From assembly GCA_020052235.1 (NCBI GenBank), contig JAGVPM010000155.1:1-35268 (forward strand): a stretch of DNA of 35,268 nucleotides, read 5' to 3'. The stretch comes from Candidatus Goldiibacteriota bacterium. Lineage in GTDB: Bacteria > Oederibacteriota > JAAXVQ01. Shown here piece by piece: positions 1-7,078 of this stretch (position 1 is its first letter; each line of letters begins with the position of its first letter). Position numbers and translations under genes: made by a program. Below the pieces are notes generated by a model. The model made no database searches and was not told the DNA's origin. It saw only the letters and a program-made list of their open reading frames with translations.

Positions 1-109
1 CGAAGCGGAATTGATCACGCCGATTGCCATGGAAAAAGAACTGCGCTTCGCCATCCGCGAAGGCGGACACACAGTGGGTTCGGGCGTGGTTTCCGAGATT
101 ATCGAATAA
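1..109 (+). CDS. tuf: Elongation factor Tu, C-terminal end (partial)
   Basis: Only the last 35 codons are in the window; the gene continues to the left. The frame reads [20 protein letters not shown] and ends VVSEIIE, which is the conserved beta-barrel domain 3 end of EF-Tu, the GTPase that delivers aminoacyl-tRNA to the ribosome. TAA at 107-109 is the stop. A perfect palindrome starts 13 nt later. Placement directly before rpmG, tRNA-Trp, secE and nusG is the arrangement seen in many bacteria. Confidence 0.95.
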   Translation, partial: EAELITPIAMEKELRFAIREGGHTVGSGVVSEIIE

Positions 110-122
110 AGGAATATGTTTG

Positions 123-149
123 TAGGGAACGGTTTGAAACCGTTCCCTA
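123..149. repeat. Perfect 27-nt palindrome, family P copy 1
   Basis: TAGGGAACGGTTT, one central G, then AAACCGTTCCCTA: arms of 13 nt pair perfectly. It lies 13 nt behind the tuf stop. Close relatives sit behind rplK (1810-1837) and at the mraY stop (25594-25620). There is no T-run, so it does not look like a plain intrinsic terminator, although it would form a hairpin in RNA. Confidence 0.85.
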
Positions 150-165
150 TTGGAACGCAACGAGA

Positions 166-206
166 CACTCGTCGGGGTGGAACGCGCATCCCGACGAGTG
201 ATTTTT
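166..206 (+). terminator. Hairpin followed by T-run between tuf and rpmG
   Basis: CACTCGTCGGG pairs with CCCGACGAGTG across a 13-nt loop (166-176 with 190-200), and ATTTTT follows. The shape suits a partial rho-independent terminator separating tuf from rpmG. The loop is long and the T-run short, so termination may be incomplete or it may only be another repeat-type palindrome. Confidence 0.5.
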
Positions 207-230
207 AAGGCTTAAGGACGGACGAACATC

Positions 231-380
231 ATGCGAGAAATTATTTACTTGAGTTGTGGAGAGTGTAAACGGCGTAATTATGTAAGCCGCCGGAATAAGA
301 AACTACACACAGATAAATTACTGATCAGCAAATATTGCCGTTTCTGCAAGAAGCATACCGAGCATAAAGAAACGAAGTAA
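231..380 (+). CDS. rpmG: 50S ribosomal protein L33 (49 aa)
   Basis: This small ORF is missing from the supplied track. ATG at 231 gives [17 protein letters not shown] and ends [11 protein letters not shown]33 is a small protein of the large ribosomal subunit. Two CxxC pairs are visible (CGEC near residue 9 and CRFC near residue 37), the zinc-binding form of L33. The length of 49 aa is typical. The gene sits between tuf and tRNA-Trp, as in the conserved tuf-rpmG-secE-nusG arrangement. AAGGACGGACG upstream provides a modest ribosome binding site. Confidence 0.95.
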   Translation: MREIIYLSCGECKRRNYVSRRNKKLHTDKLLISKYCRFCKKHTEHKETK

Positions 381-386
381 TATTCC

Positions 387-409
387 AAATTTTCGCGCAG
401 CGAAAATTT
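387..409 (+). other. Hairpin abutting the 5' end of tRNA-Trp
   Basis: AAATTTTCGC pairs with GCGAAAATTT across the 3-nt loop GCA, and the tRNA begins at the very next base. It could protect or mark the rpmG message end, or help define the RNase P cleavage site. There is no T-run beyond the stem itself. The structure is seen directly; the role is inferred. Confidence 0.5.
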
Positions 410-486
410 AGGCCAGTAGCTCTAACGGCTAGAGCACCGGTCTCCAAAACCGGGTGTTGCTGGTTCGAATCCAGCCTGGCCTGCCA
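410..486 (+). tRNA. trnW: tRNA-Trp (anticodon CCA)
   Basis: A full cloverleaf can be folded: acceptor AGGCCAG with CTGGCCT, D-stem GCTC with GAGC, anticodon stem CCGGT with ACCGG around loop CTCCAAA (anticodon CCA), and T-arm GCTGG TTCGAAT CCAGC. Discriminator G and an encoded CCA end follow. tRNA-Trp directly before secE-nusG is a common bacterial arrangement. Confidence 0.97.
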
Positions 487-602
487 GATTGTTATGAGCC
501 GATGGCTGCCTGATCAACAGCATCACGAAGGCTTTTGGAATACTAAAAGATCGGACGGGCGGGAGACCGCACGAGGTTATCAACCACGTTGAGGATGAAC
601 CT

Positions 603-788
603 ATGTTTGCAAAAATGACGGGCTTTTTAAGAGAATCGTACGCCGAACTCAAACGGGTGACCTGGCCGACGCGCAAGGAAATCGGCGGATCAACGTTGGT
701 GGTCGTGATTGTCGTGGGCATCATTATGCTTTGCATAGGATTCTTCGACTTTCTTTTGTCTATTCTGGTTCGTTTAATCGTGAGGTGA
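603..788 (+). CDS. secE: Preprotein translocase subunit SecE (61 aa)
   Basis: SecE is the small membrane subunit that clamps the SecY channel in the SecYEG translocon. The protein has the short single-span form: MFAKMTGFLRESYAELKRVTWPTRKEI is the conserved amphipathic helix with its LKRVTWPTR signature. One transmembrane helix (about residues 33-55) follows. The length suits non-enterobacterial SecE. GAGGATG upstream serves as ribosome binding site. nusG starts 4 nt after the stop, so the two are translationally close. Confidence 0.96.
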   Translation: MFAKMTGFLRESYAELKRVTWPTRKEIGGSTLVVVIVVGIIMLCIGFFDFLLSILVRLIVR

Positions 789-792
789 AGCT

Positions 793-1326
793 GTGTCAGC
801 CAAGTGGTATGTTATCAATACCTATTCCGGGAATGAGGCTAAGGTAAAAGCCAATTTGGAAAGCCGCATCCGGGCCATGGGCATGGAAAATAAAATTTTC
901 CGCATTTTGGTCCCCTCGGAAGAGGTGGCGGAAGTCCGCGGTGGGAAAAAGAAAATCTCCACCAAGCTGTTCTTCCCGGGTTACATCCTCGTGGAAATGG
1001 ACATGGACGAAGAGTCCTGGTACGTGGTGCGCAATACCCCGAAAGTGACCGGTTTCGTGGGCACGGGCAACAAGCCGACGCCGTTGCAGAGTGAAGAAGT
1101 GGACGCCATTATGGGTCAGGTAACGACCGGCACCAAGTCCAAACCCAAACCCAAAGTGCTCTTTGAGCGCAGTGAGCGCGTCAAGATCATTGATGGCCCT
1201 TTCACGAACTTTAACGGATTGGTGGAAGAAGTTAATTTGGAACGCGGCAAGTTGAAGGTTATGGTGACTATTTTCGGGCGTCAAACCCCGGTTGAATTGG
1301 AATTTGTCCAAGTCGAGAAGGAATAA
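793..1326 (+). CDS. nusG: Transcription termination/antitermination protein NusG
   Basis: NusG binds RNA polymerase and links it to Rho or to the ribosome. The 177-aa protein starts at GTG 793 behind GAGGTGAAGC. The N-terminal NGN domain opens KWYVINTYSGNEAKVKANLE and includes FFPGYILVEMDM. The C-terminal KOW domain contains RVKIIDGPFTNFNGLVEEVN. Length and domain order are standard with no inserted domain. The 171-aa reverse-strand ORF over it is a shadow. Confidence 0.97.
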   Translation: MSAKWYVINTYSGNEAKVKANLESRIRAMGMENKIFRILVPSEEVAEVRGGKKKISTKLFFPGYILVEMDMDEESWYVVRNTPKVTGFVGTGNKPTPLQSEEVDAIMGQVTTGTKSKPKPKVLFERSERVKIIDGPFTNFNGLVEEVNLERGKLKVMVTIFGRQTPVELEFVQVEKE

Positions 1327-1380
1327 ATAGGATTACGGCCGGCCGCATACGCGGCAGGCATTTGAAGGAGTGTATGCATC

Positions 1381-1806
1381 ATGGCAAAGCAGATTAAAAC
1401 GTTTGTGAAATTACAAGTGCCGGCAGGCAAAGCCAATCCGGCGCCCCCGGTGGGTCCGGCGTTGGGCCAAGCTGGGGTAAACATCATGGAGTTCTGCAAA
1501 GCGTTCAACGCGCAGACCCAAAATCAGGAAGGCATGATTATTCCTGTGGTGATTACGGTCTATACGGACCGGTCGTTCACCTTTATTTGCAAAACACCGC
1601 CTGCATCCATTCTGCTGAAGCGTGAAGCCAATTTGGCCAAGGCCAGCGCCACGCCGGGACGTCAAGTCATTGCCACGGTGAAGCGCTCTGCGGTCAAAAC
1701 AATTGCCCAGGCCAAAATGGTGGATTTGAATGCCGCCAGTGTGGAAGCAGGCATGCGCATGGTTGAAGGCACGGCGCGTTCAATGGGAATTAAGGTAGAG
1801 GATTAA
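1381..1806 (+). CDS. rplK: 50S ribosomal protein L11
   Basis: L11 forms the GTPase-associated centre with 23S rRNA and the L10-L12 stalk. The 141-aa sequence has the conserved N-terminal domain ([36 protein letters not shown]) and the RNA-binding C-terminal domain ending [20 protein letters not shown] lies 9 nt upstream of the ATG. A family P palindrome starts just after the stop, before rplA. Confidence 0.97.
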   Translation: MAKQIKTFVKLQVPAGKANPAPPVGPALGQAGVNIMEFCKAFNAQTQNQEGMIIPVVITVYTDRSFTFICKTPPASILLKREANLAKASATPGRQVIATVKRSAVKTIAQAKMVDLNAASVEAGMRMVEGTARSMGIKVED

Positions 1807-1809
1807 TTG

Positions 1810-1837
1810 GTAGGGAACGGTTTGAAACCGTTCCTAC
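1810..1837. repeat. Palindrome, family P copy 2 (rplK-rplA gap)
   Basis: GTAGGGAACGGTTT G AAACCGTTCCTAC is the same repeat as at 123-149, with one G missing in the right arm. It starts 4 nt after the rplK stop. It would form a strong hairpin between two cotranscribed ribosomal genes. There is no T-run. Confidence 0.85.
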
Positions 1838-1899
1838 ATTAAATACAGTGGGAGGGCATCCGGGATGAGCCGGACCCGTTCGCACCACAGGAGGCTTTT

Positions 1900-2598
1900 A
1901 TGGCAAAGTTAAGCAAACGCACAAAAACCAATGCGAAGTTGATCGACAGCGCCAAATTGTATTCCCTGACCGAGGCTGTTGACGTGATGTTGAAGGCCGC
2001 CAAACCGAAATTTGACGAGACCATTGAACTTTCGATCCGGTTGGGCGTGAATCCTAAAAAAGCCGACCAGCAGGTCCGCGGCACCATGGTGTTGCCGCAC
2101 GGAACGGGCAAAACCATCCGCATCCTGGTCATCACCAAAGGTGAAAAAATCAACGAAGCGTTGCAAGCTGGAGCGGATTTCGCGGGATTTGAAGATATTA
2201 TCGCCAAGGTGCAAGGCGGTTGGATGGAGTTTGATACAGTCGTGGCCACGCCGGATGTCATGCGTGAAGTCGGTAAGTTGGGCAAGGTATTGGGAACCAA
2301 GGGTTTGATGCCTAATCCCAAAGCCGGAACCGTTACCAATAACCTGGTTCAAGCCATGCAGGAACTCAGGGCGGGCCGCGTGGAATACCGCGTGAATAAT
2401 GAAGGCTTGGTGAATTTTGGCGCGGGTAAAATGTCTTTCGGCGCCGAGAAGATTCAGGCTAATTTAAAATTTGCCGTGGAAACGGTTTTGAAGGCCAAAC
2501 CCGCAGGGGCCAAAGGCCAATATATGAAGAGCGCGGCCGTGTCTTCAACCATGGGTCCCGGCATGAAATTGGATTTAGTGCAGTTCTCGACTAAGTAA
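1900..2598 (+). CDS. rplA: 50S ribosomal protein L1
   Basis: L1 builds the mobile stalk by the ribosomal E site and in many bacteria represses its own operon. The 232-aa protein has standard length. It contains VNPKKADQQVRGTMVLPHGTGK, the domain II signature LGTKGLMPNPKAGTVT, and KFAVETVLKAKP near the C-terminus. CAGGAGG at 1888-1894 is a strong ribosome binding site for ATG 1900. rplA lies between rplK and the L10 leader. Confidence 0.97.
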   Translation: MAKLSKRTKTNAKLIDSAKLYSLTEAVDVMLKAAKPKFDETIELSIRLGVNPKKADQQVRGTMVLPHGTGKTIRILVITKGEKINEALQAGADFAGFEDIIAKVQGGWMEFDTVVATPDVMREVGKLGKVLGTKGLMPNPKAGTVTNNLVQAMQELRAGRVEYRVNNEGLVNFGAGKMSFGAEKIQANLKFAVETVLKAKPAGAKGQYMKSAAVSSTMGPGMKLDLVQFSTK

Positions 2599-2629
2599 AA
2601 AACGGTTTACGTTTTTATATAGCGCTTGA

Positions 2630-2800
2630 GTCATAAAAAACCGGTCGATGACCGTTGGTGCCGAAAAGGCCTAAATGTTCACTGAGAAGTGAACAGCCCA
2701 CCGAGATCGGGAATAGACGGCAAGCGGGAGTTACCGCAAGGTGATCCCCCCTATGCCAAACATTCCCGGCCCAAAGTGTGGCCGGTTTTTTTTTGCCCTC
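2630..2800 (+). ncRNA. L10 leader (ribosomal protein L10-L12 autoregulatory RNA)
   Basis: The gap between rplA and rplJ contains GACCGTTGGTGCCG, AAAAGGCCTAAATG and CAGCCCACCGAGA, which resemble the conserved parts of the bacterial L10 leader as I remember it. In that family the L10-(L12)4 complex binds this RNA and represses rplJL. The leader is followed immediately by an attenuator-like terminator, supporting a transcriptional version of control. Exact borders are estimated; a covariance-model search with the Rfam L10_leader family would settle them. Confidence 0.75.
2766..2794 (+). terminator. Attenuator terminator before rplJ
   Basis: CCGGCC pairs with GGCCGG across an 8-nt loop (2766-2785) and is followed by nine T residues. 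It lies 33 nt before the rplJ start, so it must be read through for rplJL expression. This fits attenuation coupled to the L10 leader. Confidence 0.8.
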
Positions 2801-2827
2801 AAGCCCATGAAAGGTGGAACAAAGCGT

Positions 2828-3358
2828 ATGGCAACGAGTAAGGCTAAAAAAAGTGAAGTGTTGGAAAAAGTACGCGGTTATTTTCAGGAAAGCACCAATG
2901 TGGTGGTGACCGAATACCGCGGCATGAACGTGGAACAGATTACCAGCCTGCGCGCGACCCTGCGCAAAGCCGGCCTGAAGTACAAGGTCGTCAAAAACAC
3001 GCTGGTGAAAAAGCTGGCCAAGGAATTCGGCATTCAGGATTTGGATCAGCATTTGCAGGGCCCGGTCGGGGTGGTGTTTTTAGGCAAGGATGTCGCGGCC
3101 GGTTCGAAGGCGATTTTGGATTTTGCCAAGAAGAATGAATTGTTTGTGATCAAGGCAGGGTTTGTCGAAGGCAAGGCTTTGGGCCTGGTCGGCTTGAAGG
3201 CCATGGCGTCGCTGCCTTCGCGCGAAGTGATGCTGGCTATCCTGTTGGGCACATTGCAGGCGCCGGTCAAGGGCTTCATGACCGTGGCCCGCGGCAATAC
3301 GCAAAAATTGGTGTATGCGTTAAACGCCTTGAAAGATAAAAAGGCGAAAGCGGCTTAA
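2828..3358 (+). CDS. rplJ: 50S ribosomal protein L10
   Basis: L10 anchors the L7/L12 dimers to the ribosomal stalk. The track opens the frame at 2741, but those codons run through the attenuator. The family start matches ATG 2828 (MATSKAKKSEVLEKV), with AAAGGTGG upstream, giving 176 aa. Conserved parts are VVVTEYRGMNVEQITSLR, KYKVVKNTLVKKLA and GPVGVVF. The C-terminal helix that binds L7/L12 ends in DKKAKAA. Confidence 0.95.
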   Translation: MATSKAKKSEVLEKVRGYFQESTNVVVTEYRGMNVEQITSLRATLRKAGLKYKVVKNTLVKKLAKEFGIQDLDQHLQGPVGVVFLGKDVAAGSKAILDFAKKNELFVIKAGFVEGKALGLVGLKAMASLPSREVMLAILLGTLQAPVKGFMTVARGNTQKLVYALNALKDKKAKAA

Positions 3359-3418
3359 AGTTTAAAATTAGTCCAATCTTATTCTCATTTGAGAACGTAA
3401 AAAGGAGGTGAACTAGAC

Positions 3419-3799
3419 ATGGCGATCACGAAGGATGAATTGATTGAAGCAATCGGCAACATGACCGTTTTGGAAATCTCCGAATTGGTCAAGGCAATGG
3501 AAGAGAAGTTCGGCGTCTCGGCGGCGGCTCCCATGATGATGGGTGCGGCTCCGGCAGCAGCGGAAGGCGGCGCGGCGGCGGAAGAGAAGTCCAGCTTTAC
3601 CGTTGTTTTGAGCAGCGCGGGTGACAAGAAAATTCAGGTCATCAAAGTGGTGCGCGAGTTGACCGGCTTGGGCTTGAAAGAGGCCAAGGACTTGGTTGAC
3701 GGAGCTCCCAAGAACGTGAAGGAAGGCGTTTCCAAGGAAGAAGCTGAAACCTTGAAGGCCAAGCTCGAGGAATCGGGCGCAGTCGTCGAGTTGAAGTAG
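3419..3799 (+). CDS. rplL: 50S ribosomal protein L7/L12
   Basis: L7/L12 is the multi-copy stalk protein that recruits translation factors. The 126-aa protein has the N-terminal dimerisation domain (about residues 1-35), an Ala/Gly-rich hinge ([23 protein letters not shown]), and the factor-binding C-terminal domain with [35 protein letters not shown] is an unusually strong ribosome binding site, suiting the high copy number needed. A strong terminator follows the gene. Confidence 0.97.
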   Translation: MAITKDELIEAIGNMTVLEISELVKAMEEKFGVSAAAPMMMGAAPAAAEGGAAAEEKSSFTVVLSSAGDKKIQVIKVVRELTGLGLKEAKDLVDGAPKNVKEGVSKEEAETLKAKLEESGAVVELK

Positions 3800-3816
3800 T
3801 TTGCTCTTCGGCCTTT

Positions 3817-3856
3817 CAAAACCCCGGCCCTGGGCTTTCCAGGTGCCGGGGTTTTG
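3817..3856 (+). terminator. Intrinsic terminator after rplL
   Basis: CAAAACCCCGGC pairs with GCCGGGGTTTTG, giving a 12-bp stem with a smaller inner pairing of TGG and CCA. It closes the secE-rplL block. rpoB, which usually follows rplL, is not present beyond it. Confidence 0.85.
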
Positions 3857-3883
3857 TATTTCACGACCCGAGGATGGGACGCA

Positions 3884-5821
3884 ATGGGTTTAAACTTAAA
3901 CCGGTTTGTGGAAGATCCGCACGCCACGGGCGTTCTTTTAAAATTTACATCTTTGTCCAAATCACCGCAGCCGGGTTGGTTGTTTTCGCAGCCGGAGCGT
4001 GAGTGCGTCTGCCAAACTCCGGAAGACATTAAACCGTTCTTTAAACATATTGAAGCCGCCCTGCGGGCAGGGAAATATTTAGCCGGATATATGACCTACG
4101 AATTCGGCGTGGCCTTGGCCGGATTGCCCATGAAGCAAACACCGCCTCATCCTAGAACAGAGGCGGGGGCTTGGGGGCGAAGCACCCCAACAAAGATAGG
4201 AAGGAACAGCGGACGGTACGTCCGCGTCAGGGAAACCTGTGGTTTCCCTGAAAGTTCCGCTGGCCCCTTGGCCTGGTTCGGCGTTTTTTCGCGCCCGCTC
4301 CGGGTTCCCTGGAAAGTAAAATTACCGCAGGCATTTCCCGGGCCCGCGTATTGGCTGCGTCCCTGCCTGCCGGTCATCCCCTATTCCGCCTATCAAAAAT
4401 CGTTCCAACACATAAAGCAAAAAATTTCAGCCGGTGAAACGTATCAGGTTAATTACACCTTCCCCCTGCAGACCCGCTTGGACGGAGATGAAGTGTCTTT
4501 GTTCTACGATCTTTTTGCGCAACAACCGGCAAAATACACAGCCTGGGTGCGGGGCGGCGGCCGGACAGTGATGTCGTTTTCACCCGAGCTTTTTTTCTCT
4601 TGCCAAGACGGCCAGGTTATAACCCGCCCCATGAAAGGCACCTTGGCACGCCTGCAACCAGGACCGACCCACGCCAACTCGAAAGCCGCGTTGCGGAATT
4701 CGGAGAAAGACCGGGCGGAAAATATTATGATCGTCGATTTGCTGCGCAATGACCTGGGACGTTTATGCCGCACCGGGTCAGTGAAAACGTCCCGCTTATT
4801 TCAGGTGGAGTCCTTGCCGACGGTATATCAAATGACGTCCACAGTGGAAGGCCGGTTAGCGCCCGGCCTGGGCTGGGAAACTTTTTTTCGCAGTTTGTTT
4901 CCTTGCGGCTCCGTGACCGGCGCGCCTAAAATTCAAACCATGAAAATTATTAATCAAACAGAGAAAATGCCGCGGGGCGTGTATACAGGAGCCATCGGCT
5001 ATTTGGCGCCGAATGGCCGGGCCATGTTTAATTTGCCCATCCGCACCTTGGAATTGGATGCGCAGAGCCATCGGGCGCGTATGGGGGTTGGCAGCGGGGT
5101 GGTGGCGGATTCACAAGCGCAGGCCGAATGGGACGAGTGCTTGCTTAAGGGGACGTTTTTAACCCAGTCTGGAATTACCGCTGAGTACCAATTATTGGAA
5201 ACCATTTTATGGGAGCCGGAAAACGGGTTCAGGCATTTGGATTTGCACTTGGCGCGAATAGTCCAATCGGCCCAATATTTTGGGATTGCATGTTTAAAAC
5301 CCAAGCTGCTTGCTGCACTCTGGCAACATCTGGCCCAGCAGCCGGAAGCTTCTGCCCGCCGGATACGTTTATTGCTCACAACCAATGGAAGTACTCAGGT
5401 TGAAAGCACAGTCTGGAAACCAATCGCAACCGGGTCTGTGTTGCCGGTTGTGGCGTGGGCTAAACAACGCACGCATTCGCGGAATATTTTTCTTTACCAT
5501 AAAACTACTAATCGCGTTGGCTACGATCAGGCCTGGGCCCAAGCGCATGCGCGCGGATTAATGGATGTGCTGTTTTGCAATGAACGTAAAGCCGTGACCG
5601 AGGGTGCGATTACCAATGTGGTTATCCGTCGAGGCAAGGTGTTACTCACACCGCCAGTGAAAGACGGCCTGCTTCCCGGTGTGGAGCGCGCGTTTTTGCT
5701 GAAGCAAGGGAACCCCAAGATAGTTGAACGCAGTTTATACCGGCGTGATGTGCTGGCCGCAGATGAGATATTTTTAGCCAATTCCGTGCGGGGATTGTTT
5801 CCAGTGAGATTGGAATATTAA
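3884..5821 (+). CDS. pabB-pabC: Fused aminodeoxychorismate synthase component I and aminodeoxychorismate lyase, with an in-frame repeat insertion
   Basis: The protein makes 4-aminobenzoate for folate. PabB converts chorismate plus ammonia to aminodeoxychorismate; PabC, a PLP lyase, releases 4-aminobenzoate and pyruvate. I chose ATG 3884 (645 aa) over the TTG at 3854, which lies in the terminator. Residues about 1-435 are the chorismate-binding fold: RPMKGT (Lys near 251, diagnostic of PabB rather than TrpE), RNDLGRLC and GSVTGAPK. From about 440 the fold-type IV PLP domain follows, with HKTTNR (catalytic Lys) and TEGAITNV. PabB-PabC fusions are known; the amidotransferase PabA is not in the window. 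Oddly, residues about 88-125 are translated from hairpin element copy A, inserted between MTYEFGVALAGLP and PLAWFGVF, a variable loop of the family. Confidence 0.9.
   Translation: MGLNLNRFVEDPHATGVLLKFTSLSKSPQPGWLFSQPERECVCQTPEDIKPFFKHIEAALRAGKYLAGYMTYEFGVALAGLPMKQTPPHPRTEAGAWGRSTPTKIGRNSGRYVRVRETCGFPESSAGPLAWFGVFSRPLRVPWKVKLPQAFPGPAYWLRPCLPVIPYSAYQKSFQHIKQKISAGETYQVNYTFPLQTRLDGDEVSLFYDLFAQQPAKYTAWVRGGGRTVMSFSPELFFSCQDGQVITRPMKGTLARLQPGPTHANSKAALRNSEKDRAENIMIVDLLRNDLGRLCRTGSVKTSRLFQVESLPTVYQMTSTVEGRLAPGLGWETFFRSLFPCGSVTGAPKIQTMKIINQTEKMPRGVYTGAIGYLAPNGRAMFNLPIRTLELDAQSHRARMGVGSGVVADSQAQAEWDECLLKGTFLTQSGITAEYQLLETILWEPENGFRHLDLHLARIVQSAQYFGIACLKPKLLAALWQHLAQQPEASARRIRLLLTTNGSTQVESTVWKPIATGSVLPVVAWAKQRTHSRNIFLYHKTTNRVGYDQAWAQAHARGLMDVLFCNERKAVTEGAITNVVIRRGKVLLTPPVKDGLLPGVERAFLLKQGNPKIVERSLYRRDVLAADEIFLANSVRGLFPVRLEY
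4144..4260 (+). repeat. Multi-hairpin repeat, copy A (inside pabB)
   Basis: This 117-nt unit begins GCCTCATCCTAGAACAGAGGC and ends CCTGAAAGTTCCGC. Four hairpins are visible in order: GCCTC/GAGGC; TTGGGG/CCCCAA; GCGGACG GTA CGTCCGC; CAGGGAAACC TGT GGTTTCCCTG. GGAAC and GTTCC could close the last two into one domain. It differs from copy B at only two positions. It has no stop in the pabB frame and 39 codons' length, so translation passes through. Confidence 0.92.
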
Positions 5822-5824
5822 TTG

Positions 5825-5848
5825 AGGGGCGTATTGCAATACGCCCCT
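5825..5848. repeat. Perfect 24-nt palindrome behind pabB-pabC
   Basis: AGGGGCGTATTG followed by CAATACGCCCCT is perfectly self-complementary and begins 4 nt after the pabB-pabC stop. It has the same layout as family P (TAGGG-type ends, placed just after a stop) but a different core, so I treat it as a related or parallel family. There is no T-run. Confidence 0.75.
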
Positions 5849-5872
5849 ACGGCCAATTTATATCTGCGGATG

Positions 5873-5881
5873 TGGTATACT
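5873..5881 (+). promoter_or_regulatory. Possible extended -10 promoter
   Basis: TGGTATACT matches the extended -10 pattern TGnTATAAT. No good -35 is seen at the right distance. It would start transcription about 30 nt before the small gene at 5918 and the hxlR-like gene. Confidence 0.45.
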
Positions 5882-5917
5882 AAACCGCAAGCCCAATTGC
5901 CCTCAGGGAGGCCGAAT

Positions 5918-6094
5918 ATGCGCGACAGCCGTGATTTGATTACTGCCGAGGATTTGCTGGTTATTTTTTCAGAAGTGACCCTGGAGTATCAAAAACGCGT
6001 TAAAAAAGAGGAACCGGGAAACACCAGCAATAAAATCGATTTGGAGGAATTACTGGAGATTTTTAAAAATGCCGCCAAGAAAATTAAAGAATGA
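5918..6094 (+). CDS. Small acidic/helical protein of unknown function (58 aa)
   Basis: I do not recognise a family. The track opens this frame at 5822 inside a palindrome; ATG 5918 has a good ribosome binding site (CAGGGAGG, 5 nt spacing), so I prefer it. The product MRDSRDLITAEDLLVIFSEV... is rich in charged residues, appears mostly helical and has no membrane segment. Its stop overlaps the start of the HxlR regulator (ATGA), so the two are probably translated together, and it may be a partner or sensor for it (inference). Confidence 0.65.
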   Translation: MRDSRDLITAEDLLVIFSEVTLEYQKRVKKEEPGNTSNKIDLEELLEIFKNAAKKIKE

Positions 6095-6417
6095 AGATTA
6101 GAAAAATCATTACCTGCCCGCTGGAACTTACCCATGACATTATCAAGGGCAAATGGAAACCGATTATTATCTGGAACCTGAAAACAAAGCGCACACTGTC
6201 CAACCTGGAAAAATCCATTAACGGCATTACCCAAAAAATGCTCTTGGAACATTTAAAAGAGCTCGCGGCCTTTGAGATTGTGGGCAAAACCACGTTCCCC
6301 GGATATCCGCTAAGAGTGGAATATTATTTAACCAAACGCGGGCGTGATTTGCGGAAGGCCATTGGGATTCTACAGAAAACCGGTTCCGCCATCCAGGCGG
6401 AGTTGACAAAAAAATGA
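6091..6417 (+). CDS. HxlR-family winged-helix transcriptional regulator
   Basis: The 108-aa protein matches the HxlR DNA-binding family along its length: CPLELTHDIIKGKWKPIIIWNL, ITQKMLLEHLKEL (recognition helix region) and PLRVEYYLTKRGRDL (wing). The conserved N-terminal Cys used for redox or electrophile sensing in several members is present (residue 9). The target is unknown. The flavin-type protein 80 nt downstream is a candidate, because HxlR regulators often sit next to oxidoreductases. Confidence 0.88.
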   Translation: MKIRKIITCPLELTHDIIKGKWKPIIIWNLKTKRTLSNLEKSINGITQKMLLEHLKELAAFEIVGKTTFPGYPLRVEYYLTKRGRDLRKAIGILQKTGSAIQAELTKK

Positions 6418-6418
6418 A

Positions 6419-6438
6419 TACCCACAAAAAAGTGGGTA
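6419..6438. promoter_or_regulatory. Inverted repeat between hxlR-like and PNPOx-like genes
   Basis: TACCCAC and GTGGGTA flank six A residues (6419-6438). There is no T-run, so it is a poor terminator. A perfect inverted repeat directly after a regulator and before its neighbour could be an operator for the HxlR protein (inference). Confidence 0.4.
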
Positions 6439-6499
6439 ATTTACATCCCAGCCCGTTCGGCGTATCCTCTCAATAAATACAGGACGAGAGGAGATCGTT

Positions 6500-6916
6500 A
6501 TGAGCATTTCAATTGCAGCTATTGAGAAATTGATCGCGGGATGCGGCTTTTCAATTATCAGTTCCGTTGATGATGACGGGTTTCCCAACACCAAAGCCAT
6601 GTTGTTGCCGCGTAAGCGGGAGGGCATTAAAACATTTTATTTTACCACCAATACTTCATCCCAACGGGTCGGTCAATACCGGAAAAACAGCAAGGCCTGC
6701 ATTTATTTTTTTGACAAGCAGACCTATCGGGGGATTATGCTGGTGGGGCATATGCAGGTATTGACCGATAAAAAAACCAAGACCATGATTTGGCAAGACG
6801 GCGATACCATGTATTATTCCCAAGGCGTGGACGATCCGGATTATTGTGTGTTGAAGTTTACTGCGGAAAAGATGAGGTTGTATCAAAATTTCAGCTCGGA
6901 GACTAAGCAGGTGTGA
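6500..6916 (+). CDS. Pyridoxamine 5'-phosphate oxidase-like split-barrel protein
   Basis: The 138-aa protein belongs to the small PNPOx-like, general stress protein 26-type family, which binds FMN or F420 in a split beta-barrel. Supporting segments are GFSIISSVDDDGFPNTKAMLLP, KTFYFTTNTSSQRVGQYRKNSKACIYFFD and RGIMLVGHMQVL, ending with VLKFTAEKMRLY. The reaction cannot be told from sequence. GAGAGGAG upstream of ATG 6500 is a good ribosome binding site. It is probably linked in regulation to the HxlR gene just before it. Confidence 0.85.
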   Translation: MSISIAAIEKLIAGCGFSIISSVDDDGFPNTKAMLLPRKREGIKTFYFTTNTSSQRVGQYRKNSKACIYFFDKQTYRGIMLVGHMQVLTDKKTKTMIWQDGDTMYYSQGVDDPDYCVLKFTAEKMRLYQNFSSETKQV

Positions 6917-6961
6917 GTAGGCATTAAATCAGTGACTATGGTGCCAGTGGCACAAAGCGCG

Positions 6962-7078
6962 GCCTCATCCTAGAACAGAGGCGGGGGTTTGGGGGCGAAG
7001 CACCCCAACAAAGATAGGAAGGAACAGCGGACGGTACGTCCGCGTCAGGGAAACCTGTGGTTTCCCTGAAAGCTCCGC
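6962..7078 (+). repeat. Multi-hairpin repeat, copy B (start of rsgA)
   Basis: The copy is 117 nt and identical to copy A except two bases (cttg/tttg in the second stem region and GTTCC/GCTCC near the end). It replaces the region where the rsgA start and first coding residues should be. The GTG that opens the rsgA ORF is the first base triplet of its last stem arm (GTGGTTTCCCTG). Confidence 0.92.

Noticed and set aside
796-1311. Long reverse-strand ORF (171 aa) opposite nusG
   Set aside because: It is the shadow of a clear NusG; the peptide is rich in His/Phe/Gly as expected from antisense reading of this GC-biased gene.
4142-4260. Simple target-site duplication CCGC for repeat copy A
   Set aside because: Exact removal of one CCGC plus insert takes out 115 nt and would break the PabB frame, and copy B shows no such duplication. 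I keep it only as a hint.
6403-6408. Perfect TTGACA at the end of the HxlR gene as a promoter
   Set aside because: The position 17 nt downstream is an A-run and no acceptable -10 is seen.
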